Source of the DNA: Streptomyces sp. SID13726
Lineage (GTDB): Bacteria; Actinomycetota; Actinomycetes; Streptomycetales; Streptomycetaceae
Assembly: GCF_010548375.1 (NCBI RefSeq)
Contig: NZ_JAAGLY010000003.1
Coordinates: forward strand, 496,001-560,000
DNA: 64,000 bases
Direction of reading: 5' to 3'
This document shows positions 51,373 to 59,930 of the stretch, piece by piece. Under the pieces are notes generated by a model, which searched no databases, was not told where the DNA came from, and saw nothing but the letters and a program-made list of their open reading frames with translations. The position numbers and the translations under genes are program-made. The first letter of the stretch is position 1. Every line of letters starts with the position of its first letter.

Positions 51373-51441
51373 TGACTTAAGTAATATGCAATTGCTTGCT
51401 TGACTTAAGTAACTCGCATGTGCTTGCCTAAGTCAAGCAAG
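51373..51441. promoter_or_regulatory. Cluster of three MarR boxes
   Basis: TGACTTAAGTAA (51373-51384), TTGACTTAAGTAA (51400-51412) and TTGCCTAAGTCAAGCAAG (51424-51441) all carry the CTTAAGT/ACTTAAG palindromic centre or its CCTAAGT variant. They lie between the MarR gene and the dehydrogenase leader. The AT-rich character stands out in this GC-rich DNA. Confidence 0.85.
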
Positions 51442-51453
51442 CCGACACAGACG

Positions 51454-51567
51454 GGGCCCGCGTTGAGCGGACGCGGGCCCTCGCGCCCGACCCGTGGGGA
51501 CGGGGTACGGCGCGGTCTCCGGGCCCGGCGGGCGGACCAACTCCCCCCGGTCCGCCGCCGGGCCCGG
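51454..51567 (+). promoter_or_regulatory. Structured leader of the dehydrogenase gene (two tandem hairpins)
   Basis: Hairpin 1: GGGCCCGCGT (51454-51463) pairs perfectly with ACGCGGGCCC (51471-51480). Hairpin 2: 51519-51538 pairs with 51549-51567 over 19 bp with one bulged base and a 10-base loop rich in C. Both lie between the MarR boxes and the dehydrogenase start, where they could act as attenuator, stabiliser or terminator/antiterminator. Confidence 0.65.
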
Positions 51568-51611
51568 CGACACCGACCCCCTCGGCACCTCCGAAGAAAG
51601 TGAGACACCCC

Positions 51612-52643
51612 ATGGCCACGATGAAGTCCGTCCTCACCGCGAAGGACAAGGTCGACGTGGTGGACGTCGAACGGCCCTCGCCCGGCCCCAAGGACGCGCT
51701 CGTGCGCATCCGGGCCTGCGGGATCTGCGGCACGGACACCTTCTTCCTGCACATGGGCGGCATGCCCGCCGGTGCGGACGGGTCGATGCGGGCCATCCCC
51801 CTCGGCCACGAGCCGGCCGGCGAGATCGTCGAGCTCGGCGCCGAGGTCAGCGGCCTCGCCGTCGGCGACCGGGTCGTGGTCAACCCGCAGGGCGTGCCCT
51901 CCGGCATCATCGGCTGCGGCGGCACGCTGGGCGGCATGGACGAGTACCTGCTGATCGAGAACGCCGAGGTCGGCGGGAGCGTCGCCGTCTTCCCCGACGA
52001 CATGCCCTTCGACGTGGCCTCGCTCAACGAGCCGATGGCGGTCGCCCGGCACGCCGTCAACCGCTCCGAGGCGAAGCCCGCGGACAAGGTGGTCGTGTTC
52101 GGCGCCGGGCCCATCGGGCTGGGCGCGGCGATCTGGCTGAAGCTGCGCGGGGTGGAGCACGTGACCGTGGTCGACATCATCCCCGAGCGGCTGGAGACGG
52201 CCCTGGAGGTGGGCGCCGACGCCGTCGTCAACTCCGCCACCGAGGACCTCACGGCACGGCTGACCGAGCTGCACGGCTCCGCCGTGAACGCCCTGGGGCA
52301 GCCGCGGGTCGGCACCGACATCTTCATCGACGCGGCGGGGGCGCCCGCGGTCTTCAACTCCGTGATCGCCAACGCCAAGTGGCACGCCAAGCTGGTCATG
52401 GTCGCCGTACAGAAGAAGGGCGAGGTCGACCTCGGGGGCATGCTGCGCAGTGAGCTCACGCTCATCGCGTCGCAGGGGTATCCGACGGAGATCTTCGAGG
52501 TCACGGCCGAACTGGTCGAGCACCGGGAGCGGTTCGCGAAGCTGATCAGCCACCGGGTGCCGTTCGGTGAGGTCGGCCGGGCGTTCGAGCTGGCGCTCAC
52601 TCCCGGGGCCGCGGAGAAGGTCGTCGTGACCTTCGACGCCTGA
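51612..52643 (+). CDS. Zinc-type medium-chain alcohol/polyol dehydrogenase
   Basis: 343 residues. The catalytic-zinc motif is CGICGTD (Cys near residue 36) and GHEPAGE (His, Glu near 64), and the Rossmann NAD site is VVFGAGPIGLGAA with VVDIIPERLETA (Asp/Glu type for NAD). The loop that normally carries four structural-zinc cysteines is replaced by NPQGVPSGIIGCGGTLGG, so the structural zinc is missing. It resembles butanediol, sorbitol or threonine-type dehydrogenases; the substrate is open. ATG 51612 follows AAAGTGAG. Upstream MarR boxes and a structured leader suggest regulation by the neighbouring MarR protein. Confidence 0.87.
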   Translation: MATMKSVLTAKDKVDVVDVERPSPGPKDALVRIRACGICGTDTFFLHMGGMPAGADGSMRAIPLGHEPAGEIVELGAEVSGLAVGDRVVVNPQGVPSGIIGCGGTLGGMDEYLLIENAEVGGSVAVFPDDMPFDVASLNEPMAVARHAVNRSEAKPADKVVVFGAGPIGLGAAIWLKLRGVEHVTVVDIIPERLETALEVGADAVVNSATEDLTARLTELHGSAVNALGQPRVGTDIFIDAAGAPAVFNSVIANAKWHAKLVMVAVQKKGEVDLGGMLRSELTLIASQGYPTEIFEVTAELVEHRERFAKLISHRVPFGEVGRAFELALTPGAAEKVVVTFDA

Positions 52644-52727
52644 TCGCGGCCACGGAAGTGCCGTGACCGGCCGCGGCACCGTCGAGGCCCGTCGCGCCCG
52701 CGCGGCGGAGCCGCAGGATGCCACAGC

Positions 52728-52750
52728 CCCGCGCCCCTCGGGGGCGCGGG
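52728..52750. terminator. Terminator after the dehydrogenase
   Basis: CCCGCGCCCC-TCG-GGGGCGCGGG, a perfect 10-bp stem with a 3-base loop, 85 bp beyond the dehydrogenase stop and 33 bp before the kinase start I prefer. It argues against an upstream start for the kinase. Confidence 0.7.
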
Positions 52751-52782
52751 AGCGCACGGCATCGGACAGGGACCCCCACCCC

Positions 52783-53985
52783 ATGATCGAGAATCTGCAC
52801 GGCTTTCCCGACCATCGTCCTCGCGTCACCGACGCGGCCCTCGCTCTCGCGCTCTTCGGGTGTTCGCTGCCCGGGAGCCTGATCACCCTGCCGGGCAGTG
52901 ATCCGGTGGTCGACTGGTGGCCCGGTGTGGTGCTCACCGGGGTGGCGTGCAGCGCGCTGCTGTGGCGCCGCCGCCGGCCCCGGGTGACCACGGCGGTGGC
53001 CGTGGTGTGCGCGACCGCGGTGTCGGCGCTCGGCTATCTGCTGACCGTCCTGCTGCTCGGGCCCCTCATGGTCGCCCTGTACTCCCTGGCGGCACGCACC
53101 GGGCGCAGGACCGCCAACACCTACGCGTTCTGCGCCGTCGCCCTGCTGGTCTCGGCCGCCTTCCTGGCCGGGCCCGCCGGCGAACCCCTGATCCTCAAGC
53201 TGTTCGGGCCGGCCGCCTGGCTGCTGCTGCCCACCGCGCTCGGCACCATGACCCGGCTGCGCCGCGCCTATCTGGAGGCGGTGCGGGCCCGCGCCGAGGA
53301 CGCCGAGCGCACCCGCGAGGAGGAGGCCCGGCACCGGGTCACCGCCGAGCGGATGCGGATCGCCCGCGATCTGCACGACGTGGTCGCCCACCATCTCCTG
53401 CTGGCCAACATCCAGGCCGGCGCGGTCGGCCGCATGCTGCCCGAACGGCCCGCCGAGGCCGGGAAGCTCGCCGTGGAGCTGGCCGGCACCACCTCGTCGG
53501 CGCTGCGCGAGCTGAAGTCCACGGTGGGTCTGCTACGGCACCACGCCGACCGTACGGCCGACCCGGACAAGCCGGTGGAGCCGACGCCGGGGCTGGCGCA
53601 CCTGCCGGAGCTCGCCGGGTCCTTCCGGCACGCCGGGCTCACCGTCGTCCTCGTCACCGAGGGCACGGCGAGGCCGCTGTCCGCCGGGGCCGACCTCACG
53701 GCGTACCGCATCGTCCAGGAAGCCCTCACCAACGTCACCAAGCACGCGGGCGTCGACACCGCGGAGGTACGGCTCGCCTACCGGGCCGACGCCCTTGTCG
53801 TGTCCGTCGTCAACGGCGGTGGCGCGTGTCTCGACTCCCCCTCCCCCGACGGGGGTTACGGCCTGATCGGGATGCGCGAGCGGGCCCGTTCCGCGGGCGG
53901 CCGGATCCGTACGGGGCACCTTCCCCAGGGCGGTTACGAGGTCGTCGTCGAGCTGCCGTACTGCCCTCGGGAAGCGGCCGCCTGA
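52783..53985 (+). CDS. NarL-type sensor histidine kinase (HisKA_3), orphan
   Basis: About 400 residues. Four to five N-terminal membrane helices (ALALALFGCSLPGSLI, GVVLTGVACSALLW, AVSALGYLLTVLLLGPLMVALYSL, LLVSAAFLAGPAG) lead to MRIARDLHDVVAHHL (phospho-acceptor His) and an ATPase domain with VQEALTNVTKHAG (N box) and GGYGLIGMRERA (G box). The partner LuxR-type response regulator that usually follows is absent; an MFS gene comes next. The start is ATG 52783, since a frame from GTG 52663 would run through a terminator hairpin. Confidence 0.85.
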   Translation: MIENLHGFPDHRPRVTDAALALALFGCSLPGSLITLPGSDPVVDWWPGVVLTGVACSALLWRRRRPRVTTAVAVVCATAVSALGYLLTVLLLGPLMVALYSLAARTGRRTANTYAFCAVALLVSAAFLAGPAGEPLILKLFGPAAWLLLPTALGTMTRLRRAYLEAVRARAEDAERTREEEARHRVTAERMRIARDLHDVVAHHLLLANIQAGAVGRMLPERPAEAGKLAVELAGTTSSALRELKSTVGLLRHHADRTADPDKPVEPTPGLAHLPELAGSFRHAGLTVVLVTEGTARPLSAGADLTAYRIVQEALTNVTKHAGVDTAEVRLAYRADALVVSVVNGGGACLDSPSPDGGYGLIGMRERARSAGGRIRTGHLPQGGYEVVVELPYCPREAAA

Positions 53986-54016
53986 GCCGTGTCGTCCAGC
54001 CCACATCAGATTCAAC

Positions 54017-54061
54017 TTGCTTAAGTCAATCAATTGCGATTCACTTGAGTGAGTCAAGCAA
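54017..54061. promoter_or_regulatory. MarR boxes before the MFS exporter
   Basis: TTGCTTAAGTCAA (54017-54029) is the reverse reading of the TTGACTTAAGTAA boxes near the MarR gene. TCACTTGAGTGA (54041-54052) is a perfect palindrome followed by GTCAAGCAA to 54061. This copy of the same motif 2.6 kb away links the exporter to the MarR regulator. Confidence 0.8.
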
Positions 54062-54091
54062 CCCCCCTTGTTCCTGACGGAGGCCCCAGCC

Positions 54092-55573
54092 ATGTCCGAC
54101 GCCCTTGCCCGACCCGCCGAAGCGGGGTCGTCTGCCCCGCCGAAGCCGAACGCCGTGGTGGCGGTGCTGGCCCTGGCCGGAATCGTCGTCTCGCTGATGC
54201 AGACCCTGGTCATCCCGATCGTTCCCGAGCTGCCCAAGCTCCTGAACGCGGAGCCCTCCGACACCGCCTGGGCGGTCACCGCCACCCTCCTCGCCGCGTC
54301 GGTGGCCACGCCGGTGGTCGGGCGGCTCGGCGACATGTTCGGCAAGCGCCGGATGCTGCTGCTCTCGATCGTCCTGCTGGTCTCCGGCTCGGTGGTCTGC
54401 GGTCTCGCCGACTCACTGGTCCCGATGATCATCGGACGTGCCCTTCAGGGCCTGGCCGCGGCGGTCGTGCCGCTCGGCATCAGCATCATGCGGGACGCGC
54501 TGCCGGCCGACCGGCTGGCCGGGTCCACCGCGCTGATGAGCGCCTCGCTGGGTGTCGGTGGCGCGCTGGGTCTGCCCGCCGCTGCCTTCATCGCCGACAA
54601 CTGGAACTGGCACATCCTGTTCTGGGTCTCCGCCGCGCTCGGTGCGGTCGCTTTCGCGCTGGTCCTGCTGATCGTGCCGGAGTCGAAGGTGCGGGCCGGG
54701 GGCCGGTTCGACCTCGTCGGCTCGCTGGGGCTGTCGGCCGGTCTGGTCTCGCTGCTGCTGGCCGTCTCCAAGGGCGGTGACTGGGGCTGGACCAGTGGCA
54801 CCACGCTCGTTCTCGGCGCCGCCGCCGTCGTGATCCTGCTGTCCTGGGGCTGGTGGGAGCTGCGCAGCCCCCAGCCGCTGGTCGACCTCCGTACGACCGC
54901 CAAGCCGCAGGTGCTGTTCACCAACCTGGCCTCGATCGCGCTCGGCTTCTCGATGTTCGCGATGTCCCTGGTGCTCCCGCAGCTGCTCCAGCTGCCGACG
55001 CAGACCGGCTACGGCCTCGGCAAGTCGATGATGACCGTCGGTCTGGTGCTGGCCCCGCAGGGACTGGTGATGATGGCCATGTCCGCCGTCTCCGCGGGCG
55101 TCACCAAGGCCAAGGGCCCCAAGGTCACGCTGATGATCGGCGCGCTGATCGTGGCCGCGGGCTACGGCCTGAACATCGTCCTGATGTCCGAGGTCTGGCA
55201 CCTCATCCTGGTCTCCTGCGTCATCGGCGCCGGCGTCGGCTTCACCTACGGCGCGCTGCCCGCCCTGATCATGGGCGCCGTGGACCCGTCCCAGACGGGC
55301 GCCGCCAACAGCCTCAACACCCTGATGCGGTCCCTGGGCACCTCCTTCGCCAGCGCCATCGCCGGCGTGATCCTGGCCCAGATGACCACCGACTTCGGCG
55401 GCACGGCACTCCCCTCGGAGAACGGCTTCAAGGTCGTCATGGCCATCGGAGCGGGCGCCGCCCTCCTCGCCTTCCTGGTCGCCACCTTCATCCCGCGCCA
55501 GCGCCGGTCGACCCCGACCGGCGCCCCGGCCGAGGGCCCGGCGGAACCGGCGGAGGTCGGCGCGAAGGCATAG
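54092..55573 (+). CDS. MFS transporter, DHA2-like exporter
   Basis: 493 residues with 14 predicted helices. Motif A is GRLGDMFGKRRMLLL, motif C-like is LGVGGALGLPAAAFI, and the region VVPLGISIMRDALPADR is typical of DHA2 drug pumps. GGAGG lies 8 bases before ATG 54092; an earlier ATG at 54068 is less suitable. The MarR boxes directly upstream suggest drug- or phenol-induced expression. The C-terminus is a hydrophilic Pro/Glu-rich tail. Confidence 0.9.
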   Translation: MSDALARPAEAGSSAPPKPNAVVAVLALAGIVVSLMQTLVIPIVPELPKLLNAEPSDTAWAVTATLLAASVATPVVGRLGDMFGKRRMLLLSIVLLVSGSVVCGLADSLVPMIIGRALQGLAAAVVPLGISIMRDALPADRLAGSTALMSASLGVGGALGLPAAAFIADNWNWHILFWVSAALGAVAFALVLLIVPESKVRAGGRFDLVGSLGLSAGLVSLLLAVSKGGDWGWTSGTTLVLGAAAVVILLSWGWWELRSPQPLVDLRTTAKPQVLFTNLASIALGFSMFAMSLVLPQLLQLPTQTGYGLGKSMMTVGLVLAPQGLVMMAMSAVSAGVTKAKGPKVTLMIGALIVAAGYGLNIVLMSEVWHLILVSCVIGAGVGFTYGALPALIMGAVDPSQTGAANSLNTLMRSLGTSFASAIAGVILAQMTTDFGGTALPSENGFKVVMAIGAGAALLAFLVATFIPRQRRSTPTGAPAEGPAEPAEVGAKA

Positions 55574-55598
55574 CGCCGGGTCGGACGCAGGGCTGGTC

Positions 55599-55629
55599 GG
55601 CCGTCGCTCCCCTTGCGGGAGTGGCGGCC
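55599..55629. terminator. Hairpin between the MFS and membrane-protein genes
   Basis: GGCCGTCGCTCCC pairs with GGGAGTGGCGGCC over 13 bp, including two G-U pairs, with a 5-base loop. The two flanking genes converge, so it can serve both. Confidence 0.65.
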
Positions 55630-55685
55630 GTTCGGCGTGGGGGGCGAGTCGGACGGGGACTCCGCCCGCCCTGACCGCCGTCCCC

Positions 55686-56198
55686 CTACTTGATCACCGC
55701 GTTCGCCACCACGACCACCGCCCCCAGCATCGCGTCCACCAGCCCGATCCCCATCGCCCACGCCCAGGACCGATGGGACCACCGGGCCGTGACCACGCCC
55801 AGGGCGAACAGCAGGATGATGTTGAGGACGAAGGCGGAGTACTCGACGCCGTTCGCGGGCCACCAGCCCCAGCCCGCGCCGGCGAGGAGGAGGACCGTGG
55901 GGACGACGGCCGCGACCAGGGGCCACTCGTCGGCCAGGGTGCGCAGGACGTCCCAGCGGCGGTGCGGGGCGCGTTCGGCGATGTAGTGGGCGTATCCGTG
56001 GGCGAGGGCGGAGGCCAGGGCCGTCACCAGGAGCCAGGCGGCGTCGTAGCGGCGGCTGTCCCGGGAGGTGTGCCCGTACTGGGTGAGCGCGGCCACCATG
56101 GAGCACGCGAGGACGGAGCCGTAGACACCGCCGAACAGGACGGCCTCACGTGTGTCGTGCTGGTGCGGCCGGGACACGGCAGCCTCGGTCTCCGCCAT
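55686..56198 (-). CDS. Integral membrane protein of unknown function
   Basis: 170 residues with about five membrane helices (LFGGVYGSVLACSMVAAL, AAWLLVTALASALAHGYAHYI, LVAAVVPTVLLLAGAGWGWW, SAFVLNIILLFALGVVTARW, MGIGLVDAMLGAVVVVANAVI). Charged and His residues (HGYAHYIAERAPHRRW) sit in a loop. ATG 56198 is the start; the longer frame to 56912 runs antisense to the cupin gene. It faces the cupin gene across 123 bp. I do not recognise a characterised family. Confidence 0.7.
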   Translation of the reverse strand: MAETEAAVSRPHQHDTREAVLFGGVYGSVLACSMVAALTQYGHTSRDSRRYDAAWLLVTALASALAHGYAHYIAERAPHRRWDVLRTLADEWPLVAAVVPTVLLLAGAGWGWWPANGVEYSAFVLNIILLFALGVVTARWSHRSWAWAMGIGLVDAMLGAVVVVANAVIK

Positions 56199-56321
56199 GT
56201 CCTCCACGATCACCCGGGCGGCGGGCCCGCGCCAGTCCGCGACGGAGTGTCCTCCCACCCGCGCCGCCACTCCACACACTGTCGGCGGACGGGCCGGGAA
56301 CGCTCTCGCTAGGGTCGCCCC

Positions 56322-56666
56322 ATGGACCACAGCTTCGTACTCCACATCCCCGACGCCGAGCTCGAGTCCGAGCCGCTCGCCCGGGAGCAGATCGTGTCCG
56401 GGACGCCCGAGGTGACCGGGAAGGTGGTCTGGGAGTCGGAGGACGGGCGGCAGATCCGGGGCATCTGGCAGATCACCCCGGGAGTCGTCACCGACACGGA
56501 GGCCGACGAGCTGTTCGTCGTCGTCAGCGGCTCGGCGACCATCGAGGTGGAGGGCGGGCCCACGCTGGAGGTGGGGCCCGGCGACATGGCCGTGCTGCGC
56601 GAGGGCGACCGTACGACGTGGACGGTGCACGAGACCCTGCGCAAGGCGTACGCGATCAATCTGTGA
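56322..56666 (+). CDS. Cupin-domain protein
   Basis: A 114-residue single cupin. The second half GSATIEVEGGPTLEVGPGDMAVLREGDRTTWTVHETLRKAY gives the PG...H barrel; TDTEADELFVVVSG is the first motif, where the usual metal histidines are replaced, so metal binding is uncertain. It resembles DUF861-type (ureidoglycine aminohydrolase-like) cupins. No obvious ribosome-binding site is seen upstream of ATG 56322. The stop overlaps the converging LacI gene by 11 bp. Confidence 0.82.
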   Translation: MDHSFVLHIPDAELESEPLAREQIVSGTPEVTGKVVWESEDGRQIRGIWQITPGVVTDTEADELFVVVSGSATIEVEGGPTLEVGPGDMAVLREGDRTTWTVHETLRKAYAINL

Positions 56667-57666
56667 GCGGGGGCGCGGTGGTGCCCCGGATCTCCAGCGC
56701 CGCCGCCGTGAGATGCGTACGGCCCTCTCCCCCGCGTCCCTCGAACCGTTCGAGCAGACACCGCGCGGCCCGGCGGCCCACCTCGTGCCCCGCGTTGTCG
56801 ACCGTGGTGAGCCAGACGTGGCGCAGCCGGGCGATGCTGGTGTTGTCGTAGCCGACGACGGACAGGTCGCGCGGGACGCGCAGGCCCAGTTCGTCGGCGG
56901 CCGACAGGACACCGATCGCGGCGATGTCGTTGACGGCGAAGACGGCCGTGGGCCGGTCGGGGCGGCTGAGCAGCCGGACCGTCGTGCGGTAGCCGCCCTC
57001 CTCGGTCAAGTCGCTCGGTTCGACGACCGCCCCCTGGGCGAGGCCGTGCTCCCGCATGGTCTCCTCGAAGCTGCGCCGGCGCAGCTCGCCGACCGCGCCG
57101 TACCCCGCGATGTGCGCGACACGCCGGTGGCCGAGCCCGATCAGGTGCTCGGTGACCAGCCGGGCGCCGCGCTCGTCGTCGTTGGCGACGACGTCCACCC
57201 CGGGGAGGACCGGCTCCCGCGCGCCCGCGACGACGACCGGGAGGCGTTCGGCGACCGCTGCGAGCGCGGCGGCGTCGGGCAGCGTGCCGATCACGATCAG
57301 GCCGTCGACCCCGAGGTCGAGGAAGGGCCCGGCCGGGTCCTGTCCGGTGCGGCGGTTGAGGCGGGCGTCGGCCAGGAGCATGCGCAGGCCGTTGTCGTGG
57401 AGCAGGGAGTTCAGGCCGTCGAGGAGGTCGACGAACCAGGGGTTGCGCAGGTCGTCGAGGAGGACCCCGACCGTGCGGGTGCGCTGCTCGCTGAGGCTGC
57501 GCGCCGCCGCGTTGGGGCGGTAGCCGAGCTCCCGGACGGCCCGCAGCACGGCGTCCCGTTTCTCCGGGCGGACCTGGTCGGAGCCGCGCAGTACGAGGGA
57601 GACCAGCGACTTCGAGACTCCGGCCCGGTCGGCCACGTCACGGATCGTCGGCGGTCTCATGGCCAT
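56656..57666 (-). CDS. LacI-family transcriptional regulator
   Basis: 336 residues. The HTH is TIRDVADRAGVSKSLVSLVLRGS at the N-terminus, and the hinge helix is PNAAARSLSEQ. The sugar-binding domain has VDVVANDDERGARLVTEHLIGLGHRRVAHIAG and LSVVGYDNTSIARL. Start is ATG 57666 or the ATG two codons later. An operator-like palindrome covers the start codon and a twin lies 82 bp away before the divergent dehydrogenase, so it should repress that cassette and itself. Confidence 0.9.
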   Translation of the reverse strand: MAMRPPTIRDVADRAGVSKSLVSLVLRGSDQVRPEKRDAVLRAVRELGYRPNAAARSLSEQRTRTVGVLLDDLRNPWFVDLLDGLNSLLHDNGLRMLLADARLNRRTGQDPAGPFLDLGVDGLIVIGTLPDAAALAAVAERLPVVVAGAREPVLPGVDVVANDDERGARLVTEHLIGLGHRRVAHIAGYGAVGELRRRSFEETMREHGLAQGAVVEPSDLTEEGGYRTTVRLLSRPDRPTAVFAVNDIAAIGVLSAADELGLRVPRDLSVVGYDNTSIARLRHVWLTTVDNAGHEVGRRAARCLLERFEGRGGEGRTHLTAAALEIRGTTAPPLTD

Positions 57667-57759
57667 GGACCGTTCCATGCCCCGGTGCGGCTTGTCAAAG
57701 GGTTGACAGCTCGCGAAGACGGCACCCAAGGTGACCTGGACAGAGTATGGACCGGTCCA
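57666..57759. promoter_or_regulatory. Twin LacI-type operators
   Basis: TGGACCGTTCCA (57666-57677) and the perfect palindrome TGGACCGGTCCA (57748-57759) agree in 11 of 12 bases, and their starts are 82 bp apart. One overlaps the LacI start codon; the other precedes the first Gfo/Idh/MocA gene by 18 bp. The pair suits looping repression of both directions. Confidence 0.8.
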
Positions 57760-57776
57760 AAGAGGGGCTGTCAGTC

Positions 57777-58937
57777 ATGGTGGACACGCTGGGCGTCGCC
57801 GTCGTCGGGTTCGGCTGGATGGGGCGGGTGCACACCCAGGCGTACGCCCGTGTCGCGCACCACTACCCACGGCTCCCCGTGCTGCCACGGCTCGTGACCG
57901 TCGCCGAGGACGTGCCGGGACGGGCCGACGAGGCCGCCGCGCAGTTCGGTTTCGCCTCGGCGACCCGTGACTGGCGCGAGGTCGCCGCCGACCCCCGCGT
58001 CCAGGCCGTCAGCATCACCGCCCCGAACTTCCTGCACCGCGAGATCGGTGTCGCGATGGCCGAGGCCGGCAAGCACATCTGGATCGAGAAGCCGGTCGGG
58101 CTCGGCGCGGCGGACGCCCGCGCGGTGGCCGACGCGGCGGACCGGGCCGGGGTGCGCGGCGCGGTCGGCTTCAACTACCGCAACGCGCCCGCCGTGGAGA
58201 CCGCCCGCGACCTGATCGCCGCCGGCGAGATCGGCACGGTCACCCATGTCCGCATCCGTCTCCTCAGCGACTACGCGGCCCATCCGCAGGGGGCCCTGAC
58301 CTGGCGTTACGAGCGTGAGCGCGGCGGCAGCGGTGTGCTCGGGGACCTCGCCTCGCACGGCGCCGACCTGGCCCGCTTCCTGCTCGGCGACATCACCGCG
58401 CTGACCGCCGACACCGCGATCTTCGTACCGGAGCGCGCCCGCCCCACCGGCGCCACCGCCGGGCACACCCTCGCGACCGGGGAGCTGGGACCCGTCGAGA
58501 ACGAGGACTACGTCAACTGCCTGCTGCGCTTCGCCTCCGGTGCCCGGGGCGTCCTGGAGGCCTGCCGGGTGTCGGTCGGCGAGCAGAACAACTACGGCTT
58601 CGAGGTGCACGGCACGAAGGGCGCGGTGTTCTGGGACTTCCGGCGGATGGGCGAGCTGGGCATCAGCCGCGGCACGAGCTACCAGGACCAGCCGGTGAGC
58701 ACGGTGTACGTCGGCCCGGGCGCCGGTGAGTTCGGTGCCTTCCAGCCGGGCGCGGCGAACGCCATGGGCTACGACGACCTGAAGGTCGTGGAGGCGTACC
58801 GCTTCCTGCGTTCGGTCGCCGAGGGCACCTCGTACGGGGCGACGCTCGCGGACGCCGTGCACAGCGCGACCGTGCTGGACGCGATGGCCCGGTCGGCCGA
58901 GAGCGGTTCGTGGGTCTCCGTGGAGGCGTCGGCATGA
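57777..58937 (+). CDS. Gfo/Idh/MocA-family sugar or cyclitol dehydrogenase
   Basis: 386 residues. VAVVGFGWMGRVHTQAYARV is the Rossmann NAD(P) motif, with the substrate-site EKPVG (Lys in EKP). The second domain contains GSGVLGDLASHGADLARFLLGD (catalytic Asp/His region DxxxH-like). Such enzymes oxidise sugars, inositols or amino-sugars at one carbon. ATG 57777 is preceded by GAGGGG; an ATG at 57747 lies inside an operator and is rejected. It forms an operon with the next dehydrogenase by a 4-bp overlap. Confidence 0.9.
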   Translation: MVDTLGVAVVGFGWMGRVHTQAYARVAHHYPRLPVLPRLVTVAEDVPGRADEAAAQFGFASATRDWREVAADPRVQAVSITAPNFLHREIGVAMAEAGKHIWIEKPVGLGAADARAVADAADRAGVRGAVGFNYRNAPAVETARDLIAAGEIGTVTHVRIRLLSDYAAHPQGALTWRYERERGGSGVLGDLASHGADLARFLLGDITALTADTAIFVPERARPTGATAGHTLATGELGPVENEDYVNCLLRFASGARGVLEACRVSVGEQNNYGFEVHGTKGAVFWDFRRMGELGISRGTSYQDQPVSTVYVGPGAGEFGAFQPGAANAMGYDDLKVVEAYRFLRSVAEGTSYGATLADAVHSATVLDAMARSAESGSWVSVEASA

Positions 58938-59926
58938 CGGTCCGGGTGGGGGTGATCGGGGCCGGGGTGATGGGCGCCGACCATGTGCGGCTGCTGCACG
59001 GAGCGGTGTCGTCGGCCGAGGTCGTGGCGGTGACGGACGTGGACGCGGCCCGTGCGCGTGCCCTCGTGGACACCGTGCCCGGGGCGCGGGTCAGTCCCGA
59101 CGCGTGGGCGCTGATCGCCGATCCCGGTGTGGACGCCGTGGTCGTCGCCTCGCACGACTCGACGCACGCCGAGCTGACCACGGCCGCCGTGCGGGCCGGG
59201 AAGCCGGTGCTGTGCGAGAAGCCGCTGGCGCCTACGGTCGCCGAGTGCGTCGAGGTGGTCCGGGCGGACGACAAGGCGGGCGGCGGACTGGTGTCCGTCG
59301 GGTTCATGCGGCGGTTCGACCCCTCGTACGTCGCCCTGAAGGCGGCGCTGGGAGAGGGCCGGTGCGGGCGGCCCCGGATGGTGCACTGCGTGAGCCGGCA
59401 GGTGACGTCGATGCCGGGCGCGGTCAGCGAGTTCAGCGTCACCGGGTCGGCGATCCACGAGCTGGACACCGTGCCGTGGCTGCTGGAGTCACCCGTCACC
59501 GCGGTCTCCTGGCACGCGCCCGAGGGCGGCTCCGCTCCCGGTCTGCGCGACCCCCAGCTGATGCTGCTGCACACCGCCGACGGCACCCTCACCACGGTCG
59601 AGACCTTCCTCAACGCCCGCTACGGCTACGAGGTGCGCTGCGAGGTCGTGGGCGAGCGGGGCGCGCTCCGGCTCACCGACCCCGCGCTCGTGGTGACCCA
59701 TCTGGAACGGACCCGGTCGACGGGGTATCCGGCCGACTGGCGGCCCCGGTTCGCCGACGCCTACCGGCTGGAGCTCCAGGCGTGGACCGACGCGGTCGTC
59801 GCCGGGCGGCCGTCGCCGCTGGCCTCGGCGCGGGAGGGGCTGACCGCGTCGGCGGTCGCCGAGGCGGTGATCGTGTCGATGCGCGAGGGCGGCCGGACCG
59901 TCCCCGTCTCCGTGCCGGTCCCCTGA
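58934..59926 (+). CDS. Gfo/Idh/MocA-family dehydrogenase (inositol-dehydrogenase-like)
   Basis: 330 residues. RVGVIGAGVMGADHVRLLHG is the Rossmann motif, CEKPLA carries the catalytic Lys, VGFMRRFDPSYVALK is the IolG-like substrate segment and GSAIHELDTVPWLL contains the Asp/His pair. It resembles inositol 2-dehydrogenase. The start ATG 58934 overlaps the preceding stop (ATGA). It ends four bases before the convergent LacI gene. Under the twin LacI operators upstream of its partner. Confidence 0.9.
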   Translation: MTVRVGVIGAGVMGADHVRLLHGAVSSAEVVAVTDVDAARARALVDTVPGARVSPDAWALIADPGVDAVVVASHDSTHAELTTAAVRAGKPVLCEKPLAPTVAECVEVVRADDKAGGGLVSVGFMRRFDPSYVALKAALGEGRCGRPRMVHCVSRQVTSMPGAVSEFSVTGSAIHELDTVPWLLESPVTAVSWHAPEGGSAPGLRDPQLMLLHTADGTLTTVETFLNARYGYEVRCEVVGERGALRLTDPALVVTHLERTRSTGYPADWRPRFADAYRLELQAWTDAVVAGRPSPLASAREGLTASAVAEAVIVSMREGGRTVPVSVPVP

Positions 59927-59930
59927 CGGC

